Shown: one piece after another, positions 1 to 12,973 of the stretch
Numbering within the stretch: position 1 is the first letter of the stretch
Layout of the letters: each line of letters begins with the position of its first letter
Assembly: GCA_963402885.1 (NCBI GenBank)
Contig: OY727102.1
Location: forward strand, 14,260,001 to 14,324,000
Length of the DNA stretch: 64,000 bases
Source of the DNA: Antedon bifida
Taxonomy: Eukaryota > Echinodermata > Crinoidea > Comatulida > Antedonidae
Direction of reading: 5' to 3'
The notes under the pieces: model-generated
What the model saw: the letters and a program-made list of their open reading frames with translations, nothing else
What the model was told of the DNA's origin: nothing
The model's database searches: none
Program-made: the position numbers and the translations under genes

Positions 1-292
1 AACTAAGGAAAAACTTTTAGTAATAAATTAATTAAATCGAGTAAAATTAGAGATTGCATACAAGCAATTTTGCTTAAATTTAAAACATGATTGGTTTACA
101 GTTATTTACGAGATGGCCTAAAAGTATAAGAATCATTTTGAAAGAAATTAAATACAAATTGTTGAAAGAAAACTATAAAGCTTATTAAGTGGAATAAATT
201 TTGATATAATAACCACACCTACATTATAACAAATATTAATATTAATATCTTTATTTAATCAAAAAGGAAAAGTTGTTCATCAGAGGCCTATA

Positions 293-412
293 TATTACAG
301 TAATCCCTATAAAGAGACACCTTCAGGATCCCTGATTAGAGGTGCTAAAACATATATTATCCCTTGTTTGTTATACTGGAAAATATCCCCTTAATAGGTA
401 CTGTTAATGTAG
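293..412. repeat. Family I interspersed repeat, decayed copy
   Basis: This stretch begins near tacagtaatccctataaag and ends with tccccttaataggtactgt, so its two ends are rough inverted copies. The same pattern (TACAGT, then CCCTATTAAGG, then GACACC, mirrored as GTGTCCCCTTAATAGGGGTTCTACTGTA-like ends) recurs near 8.4, 30.1, 45.0, 45.8, 50.1, 53.5, 58.5 and 60.4 kb. I call it family I. It resembles a widespread type of small inverted-repeat transposon in invertebrate genomes, but the class is inference. No coding content. Confidence 0.4.
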
Positions 413-2061
413 TTGAAAATGACATATCCACAGAAACAAATTCTGTTTTTCTTTTTCTCTTTTCAGTTTAAGTTATGCTTTAAATTGTGAAAAATAAGAA
501 TTTAAAGCATTTACATTTATGATTTGTTAAATAATTAATCGCCTCTTATTATAGACAAACAACTAATACCAATATTGCAAGCTAATTACTTTGGTCCAGA
601 ATTATATTTAGGACATTAAACTAATTGACTGAGAGTTGTCACAAAGACGCAAATAATAGTAAAGTTATTCCCAAAGCAGGTACACTAGATAGATATATCC
701 TCCATTGGGAGTGTGAATGGAGACAAGATATCATGATGCCCATCTTAAAGATTACTATTAATTTTACCTTTGAGATTCATACATATCATCAATTTAATGT
801 TTTGTAGTTATTCTACATTACTGTTCTAATTCTGCCAATAAGGTTAGTGTTATAAAGTTTATGATTATTTCTAAAAGGAAATTATACAATAGTACATGAA
901 GTATCTAAGTTTTTTTTTTCTTTAAAAGGAAGTTATTTCAATTTTACAATACAAACAACATACATCACACATTCTAGACCTGGGGACTCCAAACTGCGAA
1001 CTCAATCGCTATTGATGGGACGTCCCAGCCAGCATCTTTAAATTACAATGGGCATTCAATTATAATTAAAAACAGTAAAACAAAAACACAGTAGACAAGT
1101 AAGTTTACACACTTGTTTCAATAAATATTACAATTGGGAACCAAAACAATACAATTTTCACATCACAAAAATCAGGTTTGTGTAAATTTAAAGGACATTT
1201 TGAGGAGCTCTGTGAAATGTTGGGAGAAAAACATCAGCAAGAGGCCAGTTTTTTGTTCCAATATGTGTGCTTTTGTCCTGGTATTTAATTTACCAATCAC
1301 AGTGCACCTCTTTGGAAATATCGGTGCGTGACGTTTTATATTCATTTTAAAAGTTGCGGTAATAATAATCAAATATCGCCCCCAACTATGCAATGACAAT
1401 ACTTCTCCCGAGATTTCAAAAGGCTCACAAATGTGTGTATAAAAACATTGAATAAATCTGGAGATCAAAATACTGTATGAGTCAAATTCATCAGAAGTGA
1501 ACAGATGTAGGTTACAGTATGTTTCATTAAAGATAATATATTGATACTAAATTAATTATTCATTTGTTCTTATTATAGTGGTATAGTTTATTTATCTATT
1601 GTTAATATATAATAACAACAGATGTCGTTTGTGTTTCATTAGAAAATATATTTGTAGTCAATTATTCACTCATACTTTCTTATTCATTTGTTTTAGTATT
1701 ATCATGAAGATCATATTACATGGGTTGATGATCACAAATAATTTCTTGATTATTGAAAAGGTAATTTAATCTCTTATTTTTGTAACATTTACATATTTCT
1801 TTGTTTCATATTTGATTTTGAAATTTCATTGGACTCAACAGCAGCAAAAATCTTAATTGTGTTTATGCAAATTTTATATAGGCCTTTATGCGATGTTTTG
1901 TTTGAATTGATTTTCTTTTGTTTGTATATAGTAAATATAGTAGTACACCATACAGTATTAAGTAACAAAAAATAATAATTTAACTTATTGAAATTATTAT
2001 TAGTTGTAAAATCCCTCTGCTGCCCTCTATAATTTGGAAAGAAAAAATTGATTATTTGTAG
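413..2061. other. AT-rich stretch, no gene seen
   Basis: Reading frames of 60 to 98 codons here overlap on opposite strands, lack recognisable motifs and are rich in Phe, Ile, Asn and Lys, as expected from random AT-rich DNA. A somewhat GC-richer patch around 1230-1400 has no coding signature I recognise. Confidence 0.5.
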
Positions 2062-2110
2062 TTCACTATCAAACTTCATGTGACAAAAAAAATGTGATGT
2101 GCCCACTGAG
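2062..2110 (+). mobile_element. Family A MITE, left-half fragment
   Basis: The stretch ttcactatcaaacttcatgt followed by gacaaaaaaaatgtgatgtgccc matches the left half of the family A MITE (complete copies at 18557, 27045 and 34649). The right half is missing and the sequence runs directly into a family J copy. Confidence 0.6.
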
Positions 2111-2290
2111 CAATGTGGGCTTAATCTTTGCAGATTTCTATGGCAAATGTTCCATTTCGATGGCGCTCCACATGGCTATGCGCCAATCTTTTTACTTCAT
2201 ATGCACATAGCCGTGTGTCGCGTCATGAAAACGAAAATTCGCTAAGGCTGTATGAGCGATCTTAAAATGGAGCCTGGGCCGAATCTGAGG
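2111..2290 (-). repeat. Family J repeat, inverted copy
   Basis: Read on the minus strand this contains a ttttcgttttcatgac stretch followed by a tagc(c)tatg-like segment. Both are shared with 38806-38963 and, more weakly, with 36755-36865. It is GC-richer than its surroundings. The better ends at 38.8 kb suggest a TTAA-flanked inverted-repeat element. The assignment rests on visual matching only. Confidence 0.35.
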
Positions 2291-3245
2291 TGTGAATTAT
2301 TATTATTATAGCAGACTGATCTAGGGCTTTTCCCTATGTCTTTAAACCACTCTCAGCCAGGTTCAAACTAAACACCAAATACTTTCTATAAGCTTGCACT
2401 TGTGTGCCTGTCAGCTATGCTAAATTAAGTTAAAAACTAAAACATATGCAAAGTTTGAATGAAATCGTGAATGCTGTTGGTTATTGTCAATATCAGCATC
2501 GAGTAATCATTACTCCCTTGGCCACAAAAGATACAACTGTTCACAAACTTGAGCGTTCTGTCATTGTTGTTATGTTGTCTGTTAATCCAGTTAGAACAAA
2601 TTGAAAGTTAGTGAAGACTATGCAAGGGCAATTGATGTTGTAATAACATTGCTAACCTTTAGTTTACAAAAAAAAATGGAGCCTATTAATAACAACTTTT
2701 ATTTAAACTTGTATGTCAAATTAGTCAACCGGAACCCATTGTCTGAAAGTCAATGGGATTTTGGTTAAATTTAACTGTTTATTTTGTCTTATAAGCAAAA
2801 TCATTATTTCTTGCTTCCTAAAAGTGAATAACTTTATTAAACAAAATTGCCCAATAAAAGTTTGATAGTTTCATCAATTGTTTTGTTCAAGTAAATTTAT
2901 TTTTATAAAATGCTGTAGACTATAAAAAAAATCTGAAATGAAGACGCTTCTTTGAAAAATTGTTATGTTATGTTCAAAACACAATAGTCTGAACAATTAA
3001 TTTTATTCTAATAATGCAACCAATCAATGTTGTTTCTTTATTGCAATTCGTAAACAATTTGAAGTTTAACATTTCAATACATCATGGAAAAAAAATGTCT
3101 TATAAAAGGACAGCAAATGACAAAAAGGGATATTAACTACGAGAATAAAAATGTCTATGTCCAATATACAATTGGAAATACAAATTTATTTGAGAATCTA
3201 TGTACATTATACTAAAATTGTTAAGTTGTATTTGTTGTAGAACTT
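2291..3245. repeat. AT-rich stretch with a decayed family L copy
   Basis: About 2725-2900 shares gtcaatggg, ttttggttaaatt and ctgtttattttgtc with 4590-4640, and with the complement of the complete family L element at 31229-31496. The agreement fades at both ends, so it is an old copy. The rest of the interval holds nothing recognisable. Confidence 0.35.
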
Positions 3246-3306
3246 ATCTTTTTGGAAAGAATTTGGCGCTTTATAAATACGAATTGATTGATTGATTGAT
3301 TGATTG
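3246..3306 (+). repeat. LINE-like 3' tail with (TTGA)n
   Basis: The phrase tttggcgctttataaatacg followed by six TTGA units has the form of a non-LTR retrotransposon 3' end, in which a short conserved tail leads into a simple repeat. No reverse transcriptase code is visible upstream, so at most this is a 5'-truncated insertion. It could also be a plain microsatellite. Confidence 0.35.
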
Positions 3307-5530
3307 TAACCAAATGTGAATGTAGAAATCTACACAGCTCTAAAAACTAAATTGAATTGTTGACCATTGTGAGAGTTGAGTCAGCATTTGTTAAATAGGC
3401 TTAACTACCCACTTTCAATCCACCTGCCACTGCACATAACTAAGTCTGTGTCACCAATATAAATTAACAGGTGTTCACACTTTACATGATCAATTTGAAC
3501 TAATTTCTTATAACGATTTAGTGTTCCTGGTAATTTACCAGGGTTACTTGAGGTTGTAGCTGAGTTTTTATGGCTGATTCAGAGGGTTCTTCCTAAGGGA
3601 AACCCCAGAGGGATCTGATTTTAAAATGTTTATAATATTCTATATTCATGGGAATTATGTTGTTATACTGTTGTTTCAGTTGCTTAGATCATTATTTGCC
3701 TTATTGTTTATCTATATTTATATGAAAAATCTAAAAAATAAAAACATTTTTTTTCCAGGGTAGTCCAAAAATAACAGTCGGTAAATATTAACTAATGAAT
3801 TAATATTAATTTTGAAATCTTCTTTTTCTGTTAAGTTTTATTCTGCAATGTAGTTCCAACGTAGAGGTTCTGAAATTATTCTTAAATCTCTTATTATATA
3901 GTTTTACAATCAAGTATGTTTTTTCTTTTCATTCTTGATATTTTCATTTAAAAGATAATCTTTAATTAATTTAAATACTTGTTACTGTTACTGCCTTTGA
4001 TATTTTTTTTTACAAATTGGCACAGTCAAAATGTTTGATTATTATAATAAACTGTCACAGTACTTTCGAACATAAAAGTTTCAGGTATGTTATTTCTTAT
4101 ATTCTTAGAAATGTTTTCTTGATAGTTTCCATTTAAAAGAATCGTTAATAATTGTATATATAATTTATCTGATTTAAGTTTATTGACTTTTCTTCAGAAT
4201 GTTTCTCTGAATCTAAGGTCATTCAAGGTTGATTGGGATATCATTTATGTGTCAGATACAGACAATTTAATTCCTAAATTCTAAAAAATGAAAATAATGT
4301 TGAGCCTTAATTTAATTGAACTTGGCCTGTTTAAACCTTTAATACCGAGTGATTCACCTTCAGTTTTATTCCAATTTCCAAAACGAAGGTATCATTTAAA
4401 ATTACATTAAGATGTAGCATAAAACCTTTTTTCTCTTTTGTGTGATCTAATTTTGACCCAATTTTATCAATTCTTTATTCTTTTTTTTTTCTTTTCATAA
4501 ATAAATGAAAAAAAATAAATTAATTTTATAACATAAAACAATAATAAAAAAGTAATAAAAAACAAAAGGAGAAATCGCAATAAATAGTCAACTTGACTGG
4601 AAGTCAATGGGTTTTTGGTTGAATTTAGCTGTTTATTTTTTCTTTATTTTTGTCTACTTTTAAAAAAATTTTTTTCTATGGAAGTGATACTTGATTAAAA
4701 CTGCGAAATGGCCTATTCAAAGTATTTTTTTTTTAATCTTCATTTATCTTTAAATTGAAATGTGATACATTTCAAAATTAGATAGTTAATATAATAAGTA
4801 GAGTTTTTATATTTGATGCCAACGTAAACATTGTTATATACTGTATGTGCACATTTTAAAAAAAGCTAAAATAAAGAAAAAACAATCAGTGAGTGATAGC
4901 AGATCAATGTATCATACAAATAGACCTAGTTCTACAACTATAAAATGGGGTCATTCAAAATAAGATATAGGCCATAGTTCGCCTCTTATTTATGCAAGAC
5001 TAATAGCATGTGTAAAGTTACTAAAATAATTATAAATATGGTTTGGAAATTGCATGATTGTTAACCCTGAAGGAATGCATTTTCTTTTTAAAATTAATAA
5101 TTCAATGTTTTATAAATCATAATATTTTAACAAAAACAATTTATTTTAAAGAGCGCTATTTGACATAGATTTACATTGCAATGTCATCGGATTATAACAT
5201 TTTTATAATTAAATTTATCTGTATTTCTTTTTTACCGTAATATTAAGTTGAGAATAATTTGCCTGCAGTTTTAATCTGAACATCTAAATAAATTACAATC
5301 AATATTCCTCATTACATTCATGAACCTTTCTATTTATTTGTAGAAACCGTGCTTACCTACAACATTTTTTACGATTTTTTTATTTGATTATTGCTGGTTA
5401 TATATTTTTGCTATACAAGTTCATTAATCTAATTCTATGGTAGGAAACAATGAAATTTATAAGAAATTAACATTTGGGACCACTTTTCGATGGTCATTTT
5501 GGTTTGGTTTGTACCCAATAGCTATATTTA
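3307..5530. other. AT-rich stretch, one decayed family L copy
   Basis: About 4585-4755 is a degraded family L copy: it shares tggcctattcaaag and ctgtttattttt with the complement of 31229-31496, and ends near atctttaaa. Long A and T runs occur around 4480-4560. No reading frame shows protein motifs. Confidence 0.4.
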
Positions 5531-5536
5531 TTACTT

Positions 5537-5650
5537 CAACCACTGGCTTGGAGGTTGACATCCTTGCTTACCAATCCCATGGTTCCTGGTTCAAATCCTG
5601 TCTAAGATATAGGATTTTTCTGATGTCCAATGTAGTGGTACTACCTATTG
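5537..5650 (+). mobile_element. tRNA-headed SINE fragment (same family as 54.39 kb)
   Basis: There is a pol III A box (tggcttggagg, 5544-5554) and a B box (ggttcaaatcc, 5588-5598), spaced 33 bp apart as in a tRNA. The segment aligns by eye with the SINE at 54.39 kb: both have TGGCTTGG, gcttaccaat/gctaccactcc, CCTGGTTCAA and ctaagat. The overlapping 110-codon frame is a by-product. Confidence 0.5.
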
Positions 5651-6840
5651 CCTCATATTTTTTTCCAGTCAATTTATTAGTGGAGGCAGGTTGTTGTCTT
5701 CATAATATTTTGAAGAATAAAAAAATAACAACAAATTTGGACATATTATACAATACTATCATAATGTAATAATTACTTTATAATGGAATGCGAATTTGGA
5801 CAATGTTTGATATGATTTATATGACGCAATATTGTAGGCAGCAGTTGCAGTAATTGGAGTATTGTTGTAACTGATGAGATTCTCATTGTGAAATAGACTG
5901 GAAATAATCTCTATAAAACTCATTAGAAAACTTAGGAAATAATTTATCATTTTTATTGTACACAAAGTAATCATTTTATGAATAAATTGCTAAAATTTTA
6001 CATTACAATCGGAAACGATCATCTGAGTAAACCAACTGCATCCTTGATTTATCTTGTTGTACAATAGTCATTATCATCCCAGACAATTTAAATTTCCCTA
6101 GATGGTGATGGAAAAGGAAGTAATCCTCCTATCCCCAACCCCCTTTATTTACTTTTCAATCCAATCATCATCACATTTTGTGTAGTAATTGAGACCATCT
6201 GGTTGTAGTGGAGCCCTCTGTCAGAGATCTCCCTGGGTGATAAAAACTGATGTGTCCCCAGATGAAGAGGAGTACGGCAGTCTCTGTCAAGATCCCACGG
6301 GATGATCTGCAGAGACATATACGTTGCTGTGGCTTTCTCTATTTATTCTTTAGTTTCTATTGTTATGCTCGAGACATTGCATAATACTTAGAGTATTACG
6401 TATTAAAATGATGTATCTTTAAAATGTCTGAAAGAAAAGACATTTATTCATTTATGTTGCCACATTTCTCCCCCTCCTTCCCCAAGGTATAATATTGTTG
6501 CAGTCTCAAGTAATGGAAGATATCTTTTATGTTTCCATGGTATCTATCTCACCTACCCCTGGGGTTAATATATTTCCTTAAAGTAGTTAAAATTAGTTAG
6601 ATTATTATGTTTTTTTTCCAAATAAGATGAGTTGTGCGTATAACTTTTTCTTTTCCATGTGGATAGAGTGTTATTTTCTAAAATACTGTACTGTAATAAG
6701 ATTTACTTTTGGTTAATACAGTAGTAATATTCATATCAATATTAATTAGTTGTATATTTCAACATATATTACATTATTTTGGATGCATCACTTTTTGTGT
6801 GCGATACCAATGTAAAGGTGTAATTCCAAATAAATTGAAT
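5651..6840. other. AT-rich stretch, no gene seen
   Basis: A GC-richer patch at about 6080-6310 contains ccctccgtc-like and tctctgtcaag segments but no convincing coding frame or inverted termini. Near 6821-6846, aaataaattgaatgattgat is a weak LINE-tail look-alike. Confidence 0.4.
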
Positions 6841-6842
6841 GA

Positions 6843-6943
6843 TTGATATCATTATTAAATGATATGATATCATTATTAAATGATATATCATTATTTAATG
6901 ATATGATATCATTATTAAATGATATGATATCATTATTAAAGAC
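6843..6943. repeat. Palindromic AT tandem array
   Basis: The motif gatatcattattaa occurs five times in about 100 bp, separated by tgatat. Because gatatc is itself palindromic and atgatat/atatcat alternate, each unit can pair with its neighbours, and the array could extrude hairpins. Confidence 0.75.
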
Positions 6944-8281
6944 ACTTTTTAGTTAGCACTTTAATTTTTGATATTCAATTTTATCTAAAGAACTATCTGC
7001 ATTTAATCAAATTAAAATTAATCTCTACCCAACCGATACATTATGGTTTTCTAAAACTTTCTACAGCCTTTACTGGTTTTATAAATAAAAACCTTAGACC
7101 TTAAAATCAACCTACAAAACTACATTATTCTGACTACTTTATTTTTTTTAATTTAACAAAAGTGTAGGCTATGTCTAATTGTTGATTTATTCTAAAGATT
7201 TAAAAATATTTACTCATCAAATTAACATATTTATACCTATTTTGAGAACCAGACTTTAAGCTGTTTTCCTTCGCACAACTTTAGTAAATACCTTGCATGT
7301 GTCTGTATTATTTTCATGCGTGAATAAATAAACTTGGACTTGAAGTATAGACCCATAGACAACAAATGACAAATGAGAGATAGCTCTTAAGTTTAAAAGT
7401 TAAACTTAAAAGTTTAAAGGCAACCAATTTTTGAATACCATCCCTTGAATTCACGTTTTATTATCCAAAAGTGGAAGTTATAATATACACAGAAAGAGGA
7501 TGACAGACTTAATACGTTCAAGAAGTTATTAAGAACTGCAAGTTTATCAATACAAACTTAACCCTTTGAAGTTTAATATCAAATCAGACGTGAAAATATT
7601 TAGGGGAAACGGAGACACAAATATAGCTCTGATCTTTACACATAATAGTGCACTTTTAAATGGAAACAAATTTCCCTACCCAGTTGTAAGTTTAGAACAA
7701 CCTGACAATCAAATTTATTGGTTAGTGATTGTTAGCGTTATTAATGCATGAAAATATTTATACATGTACATGGTTGAAGAATGTCATTATGGTGGAAAAC
7801 TGAGAGCACAGTTCCAATTAGTGCCGCTTTACATTTATTTTCTACATTTATTTTATGCTATGAAAATAATATAAATTTTGAATTTTGACATTTTGAGTTA
7901 CTAAGAGAATGTGGTTTTTATTGCGTTATATTGTTTATGATAATATAAAATGATCTTTTAAATAATCTTAGCACTTAGTAGGCTATGACCAAATACTGTT
8001 TTTGAAGTCAAATATTATAACCTAGATCTGGTCTTTACTTTTGGAATTGATTTTTATTATTTATTTTATTTTTATATATTTCTATTTTAAAACTGTACAA
8101 TTAGAAAAACAGTAGGCTACACTAGTCTTGAAAGTGTAAATCATTGACTCTGCTCCGATAAACTAGCTTTGATTCAAGCCTATATAACCAAACAGTAATT
8201 CAACAGTAATGGTCAGTGCTCCATCGTCATCGATCTTGCTAACCCACTGTATCTGAATATTAAATTTAAACACTGTACACT
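6944..8281. other. AT-rich stretch, no gene seen
   Basis: A small hairpin lies at about 7390-7416 (ttaagttt ... aaacttaa). The phrase tgaataaataaacttggact at 7319-7341 resembles a LINE 3' tail. The 61-codon frame at 7566-7751 has no recognisable features. Confidence 0.4.
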
Positions 8282-8334
8282 TCTCTGTGTACAAAAGTTT
8301 GACAAAAAAAGTGTGATATGCCCAAATAGAGCTT
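8282..8334 (+). mobile_element. Family A MITE, internally deleted remnant
   Basis: A left-type core (gtttgacaaaaaaagtgtga followed by tatgccc) runs straight into a right terminus (tagagcttta). The middle of the MITE and most of the left inverted repeat are missing, leaving about 50 bp. Confidence 0.5.
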
Positions 8335-8374
8335 TAACTGTAATTTGGATCAGATCATGTTGTTCTGTTGTGAG

Positions 8375-8480
8375 ATGGTACTACTGTACAGCATTGCTCC
8401 TTATTTGATTCACATGAAATTGTCCCCTTAATAGAGGTTGTGAGGAATAATGGTCCCAAAGGAAAGGTTCCACTGTATCA
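8375..8480. repeat. Family I repeat copy
   Basis: It contains tactactgtacag on the left and tgtccccttaatagaggttg, ggtccc and ggttccactgta on the right. These are the family I signature words, out of the order seen in better copies, so the copy is decayed. Confidence 0.4.
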
Positions 8481-9690
8481 AAATCAAGGAAGGTTACTAC
8501 ATTATCTTAGATATTAAACCATGTTTAATCAGAAATATGATTTTAGAATTATATCCTATACATTATTTAAATAATTTTCAATCCTGGTCTCTATTCTCTA
8601 GAAATACTATATAACTTTATTAGTCACCATTGATTGATTTATGCTAAAAGAAAAAGTACAGATAACCGCAACATAATATTGATAATTTAAATAAAAGTAT
8701 GTGACTGCAAACAAATTGAAACAATACAAAGACACTACAGTATTTTCTATGTCTAATGATTGAATTGTAAATAACATTCTACTTTTTAAAACACCATGAA
8801 CAATGTAAATAAACCTACCTACTGATAAATATAAAACATGTATTATAATGAATGTTTGTAATGTGTGACTGCAAATAAAATAGCATAGATGATATATTGT
8901 TCATACAATTTTATGATTTTACCGTATGTACACAAATGTGCTTATGTGCTCATTCATCGCGTGTGGTCGGAGATTATTTTTTACGTTGCTAAAGTTGAGT
9001 TGAGCAGACCAACATTAACATCTTTTCCCACTTTCTGATCTGACTCATTCCCATAGGATTGCTTTTATAGCTCTCCATAGGGAAAGCCAATACAAAGCCC
9101 AGCTTAACGTATTTTAACAACTTAATCCTATCTACTGTTGTTGTCTTTCTATTTTTAATGAATAATTTACTATATTAAATATAGTGAAGTTTGTGTCTAC
9201 AAGAATCTTACTGTATTGTTATTTCACAAACTAATTTAACCTATATATTTTGACTCCTGGCATTGAAAAACAAGTGTTCAACAATTAGGCTAACAAGTAT
9301 TGATGAATTTCAAACAAAGGTATTATTAAGGTATGTTGGATTGCAGATTAATGTGAAAAATGTGGGAAAAAAACTTAAATTTTTAAAGTTTATAAATGAA
9401 TAATATGATGTATTATATTGTTTTGTTAATTTTGTCTTGGTTATTACAACTGCTGCTTGCGCTTCGTCTACTCACTAGCGTTGCACCTACGTCGTTGCGT
9501 TGCATCCAAGTGGGAATTATGCTTTACTGAATGTAGATTTTATATTAGGACTTCAATATTCACTGATTGATTCATCATTTTTTTTTTTTTTGAATAAATA
9601 TTACTCCACTTCCAAAGTTTTTGTTTACATTTATATGACAATAATGTATAATAGTTGTAATATTTTTACATTCGAACATAACATGTTATA
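8481..9690. other. AT-rich stretch, no gene seen
   Basis: Nothing beyond AT-rich sequence is recognised. A slightly GC-richer patch at 9455-9520 (gcttgcgcttcgtctactca) has no coding frame of note. A T run at 9578-9590 interrupts the only local frame. Confidence 0.4.
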
Positions 9691-10279
9691 TTAAAGACAC
9701 CTTCCCTACAATTTGTGACGTTTTGTAAAAATAATACATATATAATACTTTAAAAACATTAAACCAGGTCATTCCTTGTCTACGTTTTATTGTAAATTAT
9801 GATAAAAAGTGAGAAACAATGCACTACCTAAGTAGCTCGCGGCGAGAGACCTGTCGTGGACGGTCTTTAGGCCTAGCCTAGCTAGGCTTAGTTTTGTAGG
9901 CCTAGCTGGTAAACGAACATCGTACGCTAGCTATATACCTAGCCTGACGTTGTATAGTTGCTGCATTAATTGTCTTTCTATTTTTGTCAGACTTCGTTGA
10001 TACAAATTAGGGAAAACCCGGTATTTTCGCTGAAAAGTTTGGAGTCTTCCATTTGTTTTGGTCTCACGATCAAAACAAACAAAAATATCAATCCGCGCGC
10101 AATGCATTTTGGGATTTATAGCGGGCCGCTATAATTATTAGAATCGCCTTTTTTAAACATTTTTAACCATTTAAAGACGAAAAAAGTTATCGCAATAGGA
10201 CCATATAGTTTTATTTTTACATTAAATATAGTTTGTGATCTTAAATTAGATCTAAAAAACGTAGGGAAGGTGTCTTTAA
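9691..10279 (+). mobile_element. Family C TTAA element, copy C1
   Basis: The element (9695-10275, 581 bp) is bounded by direct TTAA repeats at 9691-9694 and 10276-10279. Its ends are inverted: left agacaccttccctac, and right the exact complement of agacaccttccctacg. It carries no open frame of note. The core is GC-richer, with CpGs and the palindromic strings taggcctagcctagctagg and gcgggccgct. TTAA duplications are characteristic of piggyBac and Kolobok transposons, so this is probably a non-autonomous member of one of them; which one cannot be told from the ends alone. A close copy lies at 17645. Confidence 0.85.
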
Positions 10280-10525
10280 GCTACACATTAAAAGCAAATG
10301 CTCATTGACAGTGTAAATGGTGTTAGAACTTGTATAGTACACCGTTTGTTTTTCAGTCATCCATGCTAATTTTAAAATCCCGAGTGTGAAGTTAACCTAA
10401 TTTGTATTGGAATAACAACAAAAATACCAGAGTGCTTTTAAACAAATAACAGTACATAGTTTTATATTTTGTTTACTTATACTATATATATTGTAACTGG
10501 TCAGTTGTGTAAAATTGCTTATTTT

Positions 10526-10612
10526 GGAGGATGAGCTTATACCTGAGGATGGGCTTATACCTAAGGATGTCAATGGGCTTATACCTGAGGATGGGATTAT
10601 ACCTGAGGATGT
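10526..10612. repeat. 18 bp minisatellite, about 4 units
   Basis: The unit gaggatgggcttatacct repeats four times with substitutions and one insertion (caat). It accounts for the KPILRY repeats in the minus-strand 75-codon frame, which is therefore not a gene. Confidence 0.75.
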
Positions 10613-11061
10613 TAAATTGATCTTTTGTTCTAGTATTCATTGACAAATTGTATTTGTTGATTGTCAACAACAAAATTGGAATTGAGCCAAGTTTCATTTC
10701 CTCGGTCAACCACGTTAACTACATAATAATACCGATTTACGTGGTTTTCCTCAAGGACAGTACATTTCCTGTTTTGAAATGCAGAATATCACGGAGCATT
10801 TGGTGCGTCGCCAATGGCATGTCCACTCTTGGTATTATTGACCAATTGGATTATATGGTCACTAAGCTTTTTGTTCAGTGTTCAAAGAAGTAAAGTGGTA
10901 ATGTTATAAGATTAGAGTGACCACAAGCAAATGCCCCTGGTCAAGTTGTGATTTGATTAATTTATGTATTACCGAACACATCTGATTCTGATTATATCTA
11001 TTTTATAAGCAAAATTACAGGATTGATATTGTTGCCACTGAAAATATTCTGTAAGCCTTAA
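10613..11061. other. Unassigned stretch, no gene seen
   Basis: An 81-codon plus-strand frame (10648-10893) crosses the interval but shows no domain, signal or splice pattern I recognise. The base composition is close to that of the flanks. Confidence 0.35.
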
Positions 11062-11150
11062 TTGTCTACGCTATCAAACTTTATGTGACAACAAAAATGT
11101 AATGTGCCCATATATGGACATGATGACATCATATCATTTGCCTTCATAAT
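11062..11150 (+). mobile_element. Family A MITE, left-half fragment
   Basis: It starts at attgtctacgctatcaaact and continues through the family A middle (gtgcccatatatggacatga), then diverges before the right terminus. Confidence 0.65.
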
Positions 11151-12823
11151 TATCATAGTAGATTGTTTCTAGGGTCTAACTAAACTGTAAGGTATAGTAC
11201 TACTACTATTTCAAGGTACCAATGAACAGGTTTTACGCATAAGGCTTATTCAGCTGGTCACTTGCAAGGCCAGTAAACTACTCCCTAAACAGTTAAGTGA
11301 GAAGTTTGAGGAGATAGCTGATCTCCTGATTATCTGCTGAATACACCCACTTATAATTTTTAAAAGGTTGACGGTACCATTTTCCATGTGAACAATAATG
11401 GCTTTGTTTAGTTTAACAGGCTTACTAAAACATTTATTACCTGATTTTCATAAGATTTTAAAGGATGGTATCATAATGTTCATACACCGAAGGTGGAGGT
11501 TTGTTCTCTCTGAGTGCCCTTCTAGTTTATAGTGTGTTTTATCTGAAATTGCGAGAGTTAGGTTTTAAATGAAAGTATTTTTAATTTCAGCAGTAGGATT
11601 GTTGTCTGCTGCCATCTATAATTCATTGTCATCTAGATGCTGTCAAGTAGAACAAAGTTGTTCAATTAATGTATAGTACAACTGTAGTATTCTGTAAAAT
11701 TAACCACTTTAGATTCCGCAAGATTTTGTCATTCTGAATCAATGCTAAAAATACAATGTTTAACAAACAAACATAGAATTATTTGGAACCTACATACTAT
11801 CACCTGTGAAACCAACAAGAGGCAATTATGTACATACTACACTACAGCTAACCTACTGTATTGTTGGATAATAAAATAGGGGTTATACTACACTTTAGAA
11901 TAGTAGGATATCATGCTACAAATTGTCTTACGGTTTCTATCAGTTATTGTTTTTCTAGTATCTTTCTACAGTAGTGCCTATATGAAATTTACCTTGACCA
12001 TTTGTTTTGCTTAGCAGCTGGAGTTAGCTACCCAGTTAAGTACCCATAGCATTATTCTCATTACCTTCAAATTACACTAATTAAAGAACACTAAGAATAT
12101 AAGTTTAATTTGTTGTAATAAAAATGTTAGTGGTCCTCTGTCATGTTTCTAATTACAAATGTCCCCAGTTAAATCACCTACGGCAAAGTATTATGGATTC
12201 CTACTTTGAATTCCATCAATCACTGTCAGAGAATACTCATTATCTTGCTACCATAAGAATAATAAATCACTAAATAGATACAAAATTCACAACATTTCTA
12301 TTTAAAGTTACGATTGATTCGCAAACTAATGGACCAATAGATTCATTCACAATTTATGAAAAGCATTCGATAAATTACAAGCAAAAAATTTCGCCTTAAC
12401 AAATTTTCATTGGTATAGAATAATAAATTCTATGAATTGTAAGTTTGATATTTACTAAATTACAATCACTACAAAATCTTGCAGTGTGTTTAAAACTTAC
12501 TGTAGTACAGATCTATTTAAGTGAATGTAAAAGTACTTATATAATTTAACCATGTTCTATTTCTCACTCCTCACAAAAAAAACTTCTTTAAGTATACCAT
12601 CATTTAGTCTCATCTGTTTTGGCTCTGAATTAAAAGTTGTCACAAAAGAAAAGAATCTCTACCACCTCCTCCCCTTGCTATTATCAGCAACAGACAATTT
12701 ATGGCATCTTTTCAAGCTGGCAGAAATGGGGACTGCAAAATAAAGTATCTATTGTCAATATTAAATCCACGATTGAGAGTAATTTACAGTATATTTTTGT
12801 CAGCAGAAATAGATAAATTTTAG
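11151..12823. other. AT-rich stretch, no gene seen
   Basis: It contains the short recurrent word tctgctgccatctata at 11607-11622 (see findings). No reading frame is convincing: the frames at 12552-12743 and 12699-12905 overlap on opposite strands, and the latter lies partly within a small transposon. Confidence 0.4.
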
Positions 12824-12973
12824 CAGTGGCGTAATAGCTTGAGCGCGCACTGGTTAAACCCAGGGGCCCCAGAGCATAAGGGGCCACAGAGCATAAGCAG
12901 CCCAATGCAACTACCCATGGAGGGCCAATGAGTACTAAACAAAGCGGCCTTTGTCACATGCATTATGCCACTG
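12824..12973. mobile_element. Small hAT-like MITE
   Basis: The 150 bp element begins cagtggcgtaat and ends attatgccactg, giving a terminal inverted repeat that matches at 11 of 12 bases. The flanking octamers aattttag and tattttgg agree at 6 of 8 positions, consistent with an aged 8 bp target-site duplication. The CAGTGGCG start and 8 bp duplication are typical of hAT elements. The interior is GC-rich (ggggcccc) and non-coding. Confidence 0.65.

Noticed and set aside
5437..5769. 110-codon plus frame
   Set aside because: It spans a SINE fragment with A and B boxes and has no protein motif.
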